Source: Aquibium microcysteis
GTDB taxonomy: Bacteria > Pseudomonadota > Alphaproteobacteria > Rhizobiales > Rhizobiaceae
DNA: 64,000 bases
Reading direction: 5' to 3'
Assembly (NCBI RefSeq): GCF_014495845.1
Contig: NZ_CP061080.1
Location: 5,074,001 to 5,138,000, forward strand
The position numbers were made by a program, and so were the translations under genes. The notes beneath the pieces are model-generated. The model saw only the letters and a list, made by a program, of their open reading frames with translations, was not told where the DNA came from and did not search any database. Shown in pieces: positions 54,869 through 62,538 of the stretch (within the stretch, counting starts at the first letter, position 1; each line of letters begins with the position of its first letter).

Positions 54869-54919
54869 ATGATAGCCGTGACCGGGTACGACCTCCTCGT
54901 GCAGCCGGTGGCGCCATGA
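54869..54919 (+). CDS. 16-residue leader peptide coupled to the GGDEF/EAL gene
   Basis: ATG 54869 is preceded by TTAGGAAG four bases upstream, in an AT-rich patch. It opens a 16-codon frame (MIAVTGYDLLVQPVAP) whose stop overlaps the GGDEF/EAL ATG as ATGA. The main start has no ribosome site of its own, so its translation may depend on this leader. Confidence 0.4.
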   Translation: MIAVTGYDLLVQPVAP

Positions 54920-57162
54920 CACGTCCAATTCCCCTGAACGAGGCCGAGCGGCTGGCGGAGGTCGTCGAACTGGACATTCTGGACTCGCCGCGGGAGCCGT
55001 CCTTCGACGCGCTCGTCGAACTGGCCGTCGAAATGCTCGGAATGAAGATGGGCCTCCTGTCCATCGTCGACCGGGACAGGCAGTGGATCAAGGCCGGCTG
55101 CGGCACCGACATGCAGGAGACGTCGCGCGCGGACGCCTTCTGCAGCCACGCGATCATGAGCGACGACCCGCTGGTGGTGGAAGACGCGCTGCTGGACGAG
55201 CGCTTCCGCGACAACCCGCTCGTGCGCGGACGGCCCTTCATCCGGTTCTATGCGGGCGTGCCGCTGTCGGTGCGGCCGGGCGTTGCCGTCGGCTCTCTGT
55301 GCGTCCTCGACGACAAGCCGCGCCGCCTGTCCGCGATCGGCCGGTCGACGCTGCGCCGCCTCGCCGACGTCGCCCGCATGCTGCTGCTCGGCCACATGAA
55401 CGCGCGCAAGATGGAGAAGGTGGCGGAGGAACTGCGCGCGCGCCACGCCGAGATCGAGCGCCAGAAGGAACGGCTCGAACTGCAGAAGCGGGTGGTCGAC
55501 GCGGGCAGCCAGCTGGCGAACATGGGCGCATGGGAGTTCGACCTCCAGACCGGCCAGTACAGCTGGAGCGACAGCATGTACGTCCTCCACGGATTGCCGC
55601 GGGACCATCCGCTGACGCTGGAGAGCGTGCACCGCCTGTACCCCGAGCACGAGCGCCGGCGGCTGCAGGACGCGATCGAGCATGCCACCCGGACGAACGG
55701 CGAGTTCAAGTTCGAGGGGCAGATGGATGCCGCCGACGGAACGCGTAAGGTCGTCCGCATCCTGAGCCGCGTGGAACTGGCGAACGGGGTGCCTGTCCGC
55801 CGCTACGGCTGGAAGCAGGACATCACGGAGGAACATGCGGCGCGGCAGAAGCTGATCGACCTGGCGGAGCGGGATCCGCTGACCGGCCTCCTCAACCGCA
55901 ACCGCTTCAAGGACCACGTCGCCGAGCAGCTGGCGGCGGGAGTGAATCCGGCCGTGGTGCTGTTCGACCTCGACGGCTTCAAGGACATCAACGACAGCTA
56001 CGGCCACGCGCTGGGAGACGCCTTCCTGGTGGAGATCGCGCGGCGGCTCCGGCGGTTCCCCCTCGATTCCGTCGTGGCCGCACGCCTGGGCGGAGACGAG
56101 TTCGCGCTCTGCCTGCCGCACACCGACCGTCTCGAGATGGCGATTCTCGCGGAATGGCTGTGCGCGGAGATCCGGCGCCCCTGGCTCTGGGGTGCACGGA
56201 CCTTCGAACTGACGACCTCCGTCGGGATCGCGCATCTCGAGGGCGCTCCGGCCGGGCTGGACGATCTGATCCGCTACGCGGACCTCGCCCTCTATGCCGC
56301 CAAGCAGTCGGGCCGCAACGGCTATCGCTTCTATGACGAGACCATGCGCGAGGAGGCCGACCGCCGCATGGAGGTGCTGCACGACTTCCGCCGTGCGCTG
56401 CGCGCCGGCGGCGACGTCGTGCTCCACTACCAGCCGAAGGTCGATCTCCGGACCGGGCGGATCGCCGGGCTGGAGGCCCTGCTGCGCTGGCAGCGCGCGG
56501 ACGGCACGGTTCTGGGCCCCGGTGCCTTCAAGGATGCGTTTCACGACACCGCGCTGTCCGACCGGATCGGCACCCACGTGCTGACGCAGGCCCTGGCGGC
56601 CGCGTCGCGATGGCATGCGTGCGGGCTTCCCTTCGGCTCGATCGCCATCAACCTCAGCGCGCTGCAGTTTCGCGACCAGGACCTGGCGGACGTCATCCTG
56701 CACGGCATCGGCGAGGCCGGCATTCCGGCGCGCTGCCTGCAGGTGGAAATCACCGAGGAGGTGCTGCTGTCGAACAGGTTCTCCCGCGCGGTCGAATCGA
56801 TCGACACGCTGCGCCGGGCGGGCGTCAAGGTCGCCTTCGACGACTTCGGCACGGGTTACGCGTCGCTGACCCATCTGTGCGACTTTCCCGTCGACATCAT
56901 CAAGATCGATCGCAGCTTCGTGACGGGGCTCGACCGGCAGAGCCGCAAGAAGGCGATCACCGCCTCTGTCATCGAGCTGGCGCGCTCGCTCGACCTGGAG
57001 GTGGTGGCCGAAGGCATCGAGACGCCCGCGCAGCGCGACATCATCCGCTCGCTCGGCTGCCGCTTCGGCCAGGGCTACCTCCTGGGCAGGCCGGTCGACG
57101 CCGCCGCGATGGAGGCGCGGCTGGCCGCAGGAGACGCCGGCGCCCGACGCGCCGGATCGTGA
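54916..57162 (+). CDS. GAF-PAS-GGDEF-EAL cyclic-di-GMP protein
   Basis: This 748-aa cytosolic protein has a GAF domain (about 15-165: DILDSPREPSFDALVELAVE), a coiled linker, and a PAS domain (about 200-315). The GGDEF domain (about 315-480) has DLDGFKDINDSYGHALGD and an intact GGDEF; no RxxD inhibitory site precedes it. The EAL domain (about 490-735) has GLEALLRW, INLSALQF, EITEE, DDFGTGYASL and VAEGIET. Both active sites look complete, so it could make and degrade c-di-GMP. Its start overlaps a 16-codon leader. Confidence 0.92.
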   Translation: MTRPIPLNEAERLAEVVELDILDSPREPSFDALVELAVEMLGMKMGLLSIVDRDRQWIKAGCGTDMQETSRADAFCSHAIMSDDPLVVEDALLDERFRDNPLVRGRPFIRFYAGVPLSVRPGVAVGSLCVLDDKPRRLSAIGRSTLRRLADVARMLLLGHMNARKMEKVAEELRARHAEIERQKERLELQKRVVDAGSQLANMGAWEFDLQTGQYSWSDSMYVLHGLPRDHPLTLESVHRLYPEHERRRLQDAIEHATRTNGEFKFEGQMDAADGTRKVVRILSRVELANGVPVRRYGWKQDITEEHAARQKLIDLAERDPLTGLLNRNRFKDHVAEQLAAGVNPAVVLFDLDGFKDINDSYGHALGDAFLVEIARRLRRFPLDSVVAARLGGDEFALCLPHTDRLEMAILAEWLCAEIRRPWLWGARTFELTTSVGIAHLEGAPAGLDDLIRYADLALYAAKQSGRNGYRFYDETMREEADRRMEVLHDFRRALRAGGDVVLHYQPKVDLRTGRIAGLEALLRWQRADGTVLGPGAFKDAFHDTALSDRIGTHVLTQALAAASRWHACGLPFGSIAINLSALQFRDQDLADVILHGIGEAGIPARCLQVEITEEVLLSNRFSRAVESIDTLRRAGVKVAFDDFGTGYASLTHLCDFPVDIIKIDRSFVTGLDRQSRKKAITASVIELARSLDLEVVAEGIETPAQRDIIRSLGCRFGQGYLLGRPVDAAAMEARLAAGDAGARRAGS

Positions 57163-57327
57163 GCGCCCGCCGCGGAACCGGGATGCCGGCCGCATCGCGG
57201 TCGGTCGGCAACCTCTCGTCGACGCGGGCCGCAGCAGGACGCTCCCGGCCGCGGGTCGGGCGGCGATGGCCTGCAGTCCCGCGATCCCGGTCGGGCTGCA
57301 GCCGAACCGCGAGACGGGTCCGCGACG

Positions 57328-58104
57328 TCACGTCCCGCCGCCGGTCCGGTCCGGAAGCGCCGCCAGGCCCTCCGCCAGTCCCTTCGTGCTGATGGCGAAC
57401 GGGACGCCCCGTCCATCGGCGGAGAAGACCATCAGCGCGATGTGCTCGGCCTGCGAGAGGGCCTTCCGCGTTTCCGGAGCCAGATCGGCCCGCGCGATGC
57501 AGCCGCCGGTGAAGCAGGCGGAATAGGGGACGACGTGTTCGGTGCCGGGCGTGAGCACCAGCACGACGCCGCGATCGAAGGCGATGTCCGTCGGCGTCCG
57601 GATGAGCGAAACGATACCGCCTTTCCCGTCCTGGAGGAGTTGCCAGACGAGCAGGGGCGTCTTCGAACCGGCACCGACCAGACGCTGCGATATGGAACAG
57701 ACGGACGGCTTGCCGGCCTCCTCCCGGGAGCAGCCATAGCGCCAGTCGCCGAAGCTGGTGAAGCGATCCGCAGCCGGCTCCCCGGCCGATGCCGATGCCG
57801 AGGCCGACGGCTGCGCGGCCGCCGCCGAACGGCCAGCACCGGCGTCCGGCCCCGGGCTCCCGGGCGGCGGGGCAGGGACGATCTGGTCGCGCCTCGATGC
57901 CAGCATCTCCTCCAGCCGCCCGGTCACGCTCCAGCCGGTGCCGGCGACACCGGCGAAAACCACCATTCCCACGATGACCGCGTGAACGGCGACCGACAGC
58001 AGCAGGGCAAGGGCACCACGCAAGGCAAGACACTCTCGACGAAGGGAACCTGCTGCACACCGCAGAACCGCAGGCCAGGAAGAGGATGGCGTCCTCGAAC
58101 GCAC
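57328..58104 (-). CDS. Invasion-associated locus B (IalB) family protein
   Basis: This protein of up to 258 aa has one N-terminal membrane helix, a low-complexity Ala/Ser/Pro linker, and a C-terminal IalB domain (SFGDWRYGCS, VCSISQRLV, LIRTPTDIAFDRG, YSACFTGGCIARADL, FAISTKGLAEGLAAL). Paired cysteines are placed as in IalB proteins, which are periplasmic or membrane-anchored. The start is uncertain; ATG 58104 gives an odd Arg/Ser-rich front and a later start near the helix is possible. Confidence 0.82.
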   Translation of the reverse strand: MRSRTPSSSWPAVLRCAAGSLRRECLALRGALALLLSVAVHAVIVGMVVFAGVAGTGWSVTGRLEEMLASRRDQIVPAPPPGSPGPDAGAGRSAAAAQPSASASASAGEPAADRFTSFGDWRYGCSREEAGKPSVCSISQRLVGAGSKTPLLVWQLLQDGKGGIVSLIRTPTDIAFDRGVVLVLTPGTEHVVPYSACFTGGCIARADLAPETRKALSQAEHIALMVFSADGRGVPFAISTKGLAEGLAALPDRTGGGT

Positions 58105-58216
58105 CGGTCCGGTCGGCAGGCCGCTTCGGCCGGGACGCCGGCGCCGTCGCTCCGCGCCACTGCCGGCCGCCGGATGCGTCGGAACCGGCCGCCGCGGGCG
58201 ACGGCCGCGTGCCCGC

Positions 58217-60190
58217 CTACCAGGCGAGGATTCCGCCGGCGCGCGCGCTGATCATGCCCGTGGCGCTGACCGCCATGCCTCCGGTCACATGGAGGCTCTC
58301 GTTCAGTTTGCCTCCCATGTTGAACCCCATCGCATAGGTGCCGTCGAAGCTCGAGGTGTTCATGCCGACGGCGAACGTCTTGCCGTCCGGAACCCAGAAG
58401 TTCCCGAGCGCGAGGGCCATGGCCACGCCCTGCCGGTTCTCCCCGATCTGGTCGTAGAGCCCGCGATCGGCAGCCAGGTTCCCGCTCGCGTCGGTCGTCA
58501 CGAGCGATTTCGGACCGACCTGCCGCATCGTGCTCGTGTAGGAGGTCAAGCCGGGCATGGTGTAGGTGTTGGATGCGACGCCGAAGACCTGCTGGCGCTC
58601 CAGGGTCGTCGTGGCCCCGGCACCGAACGCCGCCGAGCCTGCGTGAGCCGCCTGGGCCTGTGCGCCCACGGCGGTTGCGGAATTGCCGGAGGCGACGGAC
58701 GCCTGGCCCATCGCGGTGGCACTGGTCCCGGATGCCATTGCGTTCTGGCCGGTGGCCGTCGACCGTGAACCGAGCGCAAGGGCGGACTCGCCGATCGCTG
58801 TCGAAGCATCCAGCTCGGCATAGGAGTCCCTGCCCAGCGCCGTGGACGAGGCACCATAGGCCACCGCGAACTGACCGAACGCGCTCGCTCCCTCGTCGAA
58901 CGCCAGCGCGCCCTGCCCGACGGCCGTCGTGTCGTCGGCGACTGCCGAGGCGAGCTGCCCGACGGCGGTCATGTTCTCGCCATTCAGGAAATTGCCGGTG
59001 GTGGGGTCGAATGCCTGCGCGCCGTCGCCGATTGCCGTGTTCCGGGTCCCGGCGGCGATCGCGCCTGAACCGAACGCGGCGGTCTGGCTCCCTTGCGCCT
59101 GCGCATCGGTCCCGACGGCGGTCACGTTCGTCCCGTCGGCAAGGGCATTCTGGCCGAGCGCCGACGCATTGGTACCGGTGGCGCGCGCGTCGGCGCCGAA
59201 GGCCGTGGTGTTGGTGCCCGCAGCCCGCGAGTCGGCGCCGACCGCCGTCGCATTCGTGCCCTCCGCATAGGCGGCGTCGCCGATCGCGATCGCGTCCGGG
59301 GAGAGCGCCTGCGCGCCGTTTCCGATGGCGATCGCGCTGACGTGGGCCGTGAAGGCATTGGCTCCGCCGAAGCCGGCGCCTCCGACCCCGCCGCCGCCGA
59401 TGGTGATGCCGTCGAAGGAGTATTCGACGGGCACGTCCGCATCGGCATCGAAATCGGGGTTGCCGAAATAGCCGAGCGTGACGCGTCCGTCATGCGCCGA
59501 CACGCCCATCTGCGCGATCACGTTCGCATGGGTCATCAGGCTGCCGGTGAACTCGCCCTCGCAGCTCGGCAAGGCGAACGTCTGGACGCCGTCGAAGATC
59601 AGGCTGCCCGCCTGCAGGCCGACGCCCACGGCCTGGACGGCGTTCGACGCCGATTCGCTCAGCCCCGTGAAATCCAGCGACGTGAGGATTTCCGACGTCA
59701 CGCCGGCCGCTTCGGTGGCGACGCCCGCCGCGTCGAACGCGTAGCGGAAAGGCTCCAGCTGTTCGGCACAGGACGCGGTCGCGGCCAGCGTGTTGGGATC
59801 GCCGGCATTGTCGACCGAGGTCTGGATGGCGTTCAGCGCGGCCTCGCGGGCCGCCTTCGCATTGGCCACCTGCGTGGGATAGTTCGCATCCCAGACGCAG
59901 GTGGGGGCGTCGGGGTCGCACGGCGAACCGCCGCTGCCGTCGTCCGGCGGATTCTGGCGCAGATTCGTCTCGGTCTCCGCCGCAGCCTTGTAGGCGTCGA
60001 GTTCAGTCGAGAGATCGAGCGTGGGCGAGCCGCCCAGCACGGACGTCACGACGAAGGACGGCGGATCGACATCCGGTTTGCCGGGGGTCGACGCGATGTA
60101 CTGCGCCGACGCGGGTGTCGTGGCCTGGCTCAGGGCCGCAAAAGAAAAGACCGCGCCGGCAATGCCGGGAATCCAATTCCGATCGTGCAT
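58217..60190 (-). CDS. YadA-like trimeric autotransporter adhesin
   Basis: This 657-aa protein has a signal peptide (MHDRNWIPGIAGAVFSFAAL, cleavage near ASAQ). An N-terminal region of about 230 residues contains two short cysteine pairs (SPCDPDAPTCVW; another with SCAEQ and LPSCEG). About 18 YadA head repeats follow, of the form AxAxGxxAxA (AIAIGNGAQA, AIGDAAYAEG, ATAVGADSRA), at residues 295-535. The end is a YadA membrane anchor (GVAMALALGNFWVPDGKTFA to the terminal W). It is short for the family, with almost no coiled stalk. Confidence 0.9.
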   Translation of the reverse strand: MHDRNWIPGIAGAVFSFAALSQATTPASAQYIASTPGKPDVDPPSFVVTSVLGGSPTLDLSTELDAYKAAAETETNLRQNPPDDGSGGSPCDPDAPTCVWDANYPTQVANAKAAREAALNAIQTSVDNAGDPNTLAATASCAEQLEPFRYAFDAAGVATEAAGVTSEILTSLDFTGLSESASNAVQAVGVGLQAGSLIFDGVQTFALPSCEGEFTGSLMTHANVIAQMGVSAHDGRVTLGYFGNPDFDADADVPVEYSFDGITIGGGGVGGAGFGGANAFTAHVSAIAIGNGAQALSPDAIAIGDAAYAEGTNATAVGADSRAAGTNTTAFGADARATGTNASALGQNALADGTNVTAVGTDAQAQGSQTAAFGSGAIAAGTRNTAIGDGAQAFDPTTGNFLNGENMTAVGQLASAVADDTTAVGQGALAFDEGASAFGQFAVAYGASSTALGRDSYAELDASTAIGESALALGSRSTATGQNAMASGTSATAMGQASVASGNSATAVGAQAQAAHAGSAAFGAGATTTLERQQVFGVASNTYTMPGLTSYTSTMRQVGPKSLVTTDASGNLAADRGLYDQIGENRQGVAMALALGNFWVPDGKTFAVGMNTSSFDGTYAMGFNMGGKLNESLHVTGGMAVSATGMISARAGGILAW

Positions 60191-60456
60191 CGAGCCCCCA
60201 GCTCACGGCTGCGTTTCGAGCGACTAAACCTTGTATTGCAGGTGATTACTGTTACGCGGGCCGGTCGTATTCCGGCCTCTTGCCCGGCTTTCGATGGAAA
60301 CTGTTCGAGCCGGGTTCACGAACAGCTTACACTTTGGTTAACGGATGACAAGCCCCGTCGCGCGCGTCGGCGGAGCCAGGGCTTTCCCTCGCGCCTTGCC
60401 GGCCCGTCGGGCTCTGGAGCCGGGATCGGCGGTCGTCTTGCGGAACGGCCGGACCG

Positions 60457-61044
60457 TCAGTCGAGCGGGCGGGGCATGGGGATCGGAACGGTCGACGGCG
60501 CGGGCGCGGCGGCGGTCGGGGGCGCCGCCGGCGCCGGAACCTGGATGACCTCCTGCCTCGGCTCGGGGGCTGCGACCGAGATCCCGAACAGGCGCCAGCG
60601 TCCGCCGATCGGCTCGAAGACCAGATCGAAGTTGACCTGTTTCGGCCGGCTCGGAAAAATGCCGGTGAGCCTGAGCTTGCTGCCGTCGTCGGTCATTTCC
60701 GCCCGCGTGAACTGCGGCGCGAGGATCAACGTGGGGGCGAGGTTGAGATCCTGGCTGCGAAGGGGCGCGAAGATCCCGGCAAGCTTCGCCGGATCGTTGA
60801 CGGCGGCGAAGTTGGGCGACGCGTAGTCGCGGAGCACGGTATAGTTGCCCGTCAGATTCGCCTGGTTCAACGCGGCGATCGCATCCCGCACGAGAATGAC
60901 CGCGAGGTTCCCGTCGACCTGCCGGGCCTGTGCCCCCGCGGGCCGGCTCCCGCCGATCGCTGCCGCCGCCAAGCCGGCCAGCACGGCCCGGACGAGAAGC
61001 GGACGACGGCTGCGTCTCCCAGGCGCCTGCCGGCCGTCGCTCAT
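60457..61044 (-). CDS. Exported protein with NTF2-like/unknown domain
   Basis: This 195-aa protein starts at ATG 61044 after GGGGAGAGG. An Arg-rich N-terminus and hydrophobic run (RRPLLVRAVLAGLAAAAIGG, cleavage near AGAQ) make a signal peptide. The middle (IAALNQANLTGNYTVLRDYA to LVFEPIGGRWRLFGISVA) has the spacing of a small NTF2-like alpha+beta fold. A Pro/Ala-rich tail follows. Function unknown. Its start overlaps the stop of the preceding frame as ATGA. Confidence 0.7.
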   Translation of the reverse strand: MSDGRQAPGRRSRRPLLVRAVLAGLAAAAIGGSRPAGAQARQVDGNLAVILVRDAIAALNQANLTGNYTVLRDYASPNFAAVNDPAKLAGIFAPLRSQDLNLAPTLILAPQFTRAEMTDDGSKLRLTGIFPSRPKQVNFDLVFEPIGGRWRLFGISVAAPEPRQEVIQVPAPAAPPTAAAPAPSTVPIPMPRPLD

Positions 61045-61382
61045 GCCGGCCTCTCCCCGCCGCGTCCCAGGGGTGCCTCGCGAACGGCGAAGCGTGAGAA
61101 ACCCCACCGCTGCAGGCCCGTCCGGCCCCGCCCGACGTCTTCGCGCTTCCCGGTGGCCGTCGATCGGACCCGCCCTGCGGGACCGGTCCGGGCCGCCGGG
61201 GCCGCCCCGGCTCCGGTGCGCCGTGTCTTCGGCTTTCTGCCCGGTCCGTGCCTGCCGCGCCTGACCGCTACCTCCCGCCCGATCAGGACGAGCCGGTCGT
61301 GCGCGGCTTCCGGTCCCCCGGATGGCGAGGCCTCCGCGATGAGCGCGTCCGCCGCCCGCTCGTCTGTGATCCTGTCCCCCAT
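61041..61382 (-). CDS. Hypothetical protein, possibly coupled to the exported protein
   Basis: A 113-codon frame (MGDRITDERAADALIAEASP) ends in an ATGA overlap with the exported protein. The N-terminal 40 residues look protein-like; the rest is Arg/Ala/Gly-rich and of biased composition. No good ribosome site is seen. It may be real or chance in high-GC DNA. Confidence 0.35.
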   Translation of the reverse strand: MGDRITDERAADALIAEASPSGGPEAAHDRLVLIGREVAVRRGRHGPGRKPKTRRTGAGAAPAARTGPAGRVRSTATGKREDVGRGRTGLQRWGFSRFAVREAPLGRGGERPA

Positions 61383-61549
61383 GGGGCGACCCTAGCCGTT
61401 GGTGCGCGGAACGCAATGGCGAAGAAACGGGCGCACCAACGTCCCCGCGGCGGCAAGGTCCGCGCCGAAACGGCGGAGACCTCCAGCTCGACCACAGCGC
61501 TTCCGCACCACATCGACGCCCCCACCCGACGACCGATCCTCGACCTCTC

Positions 61550-61745
61550 CTGAGGCCAGACAATAAAAAGCCCGGTTCTTGATGCGGTCGATCGCTTCGC
61601 GCAACACGAAGAGCGGGACGAGGAACCACTCACATGGGATGACCGGCTGGCCGAATCGATCCTCAATCTCGAACTCCAGGCGGGGCGGCACCGAAGACGC
61701 GGTGGATGAGGTTTTCCAGCCGTGGGGAAATCCTGCAATACACTG
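61550..61745 (-). pseudogene. Decayed GIY-YIG nuclease C-terminus
   Basis: On the minus strand one frame reads PRLENLIHRVFGAA (61,725-61,685) and, after a frameshift, the next frame reads LEFEIEDRFGQPVIPCEWFL, then VPLFVLREAIDRIKN, to about 61,552. Together these match the conserved C-terminal part of GIY-YIG/T5orf172-type nuclease proteins (ENLxHRxF followed by an EIEDRFG...EWFxVPL block). The N-terminal nuclease half is absent. It marks the edge between the host chromosome and the CRISPR region. No gene is recognised between 61,745 and 62,110. Confidence 0.5.
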
Positions 61746-62115
61746 TCAATGGAAAGTGCTTCACCCACAAGCAGCGGATTCCTTGAATCAATGGCGTTTT
61801 TCACGCTGCACCCTCTCTGGCAGTGTTTCTCAATCAGAACCTGGTCAAAAGAAGAGAGGTCGGGAACGCCTTGCAGTCGGTCGGGTGGTGATGCCGCCGG
61901 AGTTTCCACAGGGGTACGAGTGGAATGCGAGTGCAAGCCAATGGCCGCGCGGGAGCCGCAGCCTTTCCTTCACCAAGGAGCTGCCGTTCGCGCCGACAAG
62001 AGGATGAAAAAGCTCCCCACTGATTTCATTCAGAAGGAGGCTTCTCGCTTCACCGAGCGAACCGTTGGCCAGGACCAAAGACTGAGCAGCGGGTTGTTCT
62101 GAAGCAGCTCCCAAC

Positions 62116-62201
62116 AGAAAAGCCCCCGCCGTGGCGAGGGCCTTATTTGGTGCCGTCGAGGCTTGTTAACAGCCAGACCGCGTTTTCTGAACTGCTGCTA
62201 T
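62116..62201 (-). ncRNA. Type II CRISPR tracrRNA (predicted)
   Basis: Starting near 62201 on the minus strand, about 86 nt read as an anti-repeat (GCAGTTCAGAAAACGCGG, then TCTGGCTGTTAAC), a short nexus-like hairpin (GCCTCGACGGC) and a 9-bp GC-rich terminator hairpin ending in TTTT. The anti-repeat is matched by a repeat-like sequence at 62423-62458. The gene lies 340 bp upstream of cas9 and is transcribed away from it. Known type II-C tracrRNAs have this order: anti-repeat, nexus, terminator. The true repeat lies outside the window, so pairing is inferred from the lone repeat copy. Confidence 0.75.
62122..62141 (-). terminator. Rho-independent terminator of the tracrRNA
   Basis: On the minus strand GCCCTCGCC and GGCGGGGGC pair (one T-G wobble) around AC, followed at once by TTTTCTGTT. 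On the plus strand the U-run is poor, which fixes the direction. Confidence 0.8.
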
Positions 62202-62207
62202 CCGTCT

Positions 62208-62236
62208 AATATACCGTCCCGGAAGCGAATGAGCAA
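62208..62236 (-). promoter_or_regulatory. tracrRNA promoter (-35/-10)
   Basis: On the minus strand TTGCTC (62236-62231) and TATATT (62213-62208) are separated by exactly 17 bp. The predicted start, 7 nt after the -10, falls at A62201, the first base of the anti-repeat region. Confidence 0.7.
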
Positions 62237-62422
62237 GGCTTTCCGGTGTGCATACAGAATCTGACACTCTGTCCCGCAGGGACCGACATGCGATTGAACG
62301 TCGATGGTGGCGCGTTCCGGTGAGACGGATAGCAGTCTAGCAGAGATGCTGTGGCCCAAACCAGTATCGCGTTTTTGCGCACTACGGACATCGCATTCGC
62401 GTTGAAAAATGTTAGTCCCGTA

Positions 62423-62458
62423 GTTGCCGCTGGACCGCGTTTCTGAATTGCGCGAAAG
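62423..62458 (+). repeat. Single degenerate CRISPR repeat-like sequence upstream of cas9
   Basis: GTTGCCGCTGGACCGCG followed by TTTCTGAATTGC matches, with a few changes and two single-base gaps, the reverse complement of the tracrRNA anti-repeat (62165-62200 on the plus strand: GTTAACAGCCAGACCGCG, then TTTTCTGAACTGC). Only one copy is present and it sits 80 bp upstream of the cas9 ATG. It may be a stray degenerate repeat, or a guide-like element for control of cas9. Confidence 0.6.
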
Positions 62459-62538
62459 GACAGCTGCTCCTAATGGAGCGGCAGTCCTCTTGATTTATAG
62501 TCACTGGTGTGGCCAACAAACGATGGGGAGGCACCGGG

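Noticed and set aside
61722..62114. Open frames of 126 codons (plus) and 89 codons (minus) between the GIY-YIG remnant and the tracrRNA
   Set aside because: Neither has a ribosome site or a recognisable protein pattern; both look like chance frames.
62380..62422. A self-target for the guide-like sequence before the lone repeat
   Set aside because: CTACGGAC near 62382 resembles part of its complement (CTACGGGAC) but needs a gap in the seed, so it is not a credible match.
62423..62458. A CRISPR array upstream of cas9
   Set aside because: Only one repeat-like copy is present; no regularly spaced second copy exists between 62,110 and 62,539 other than the tracrRNA anti-repeat itself.
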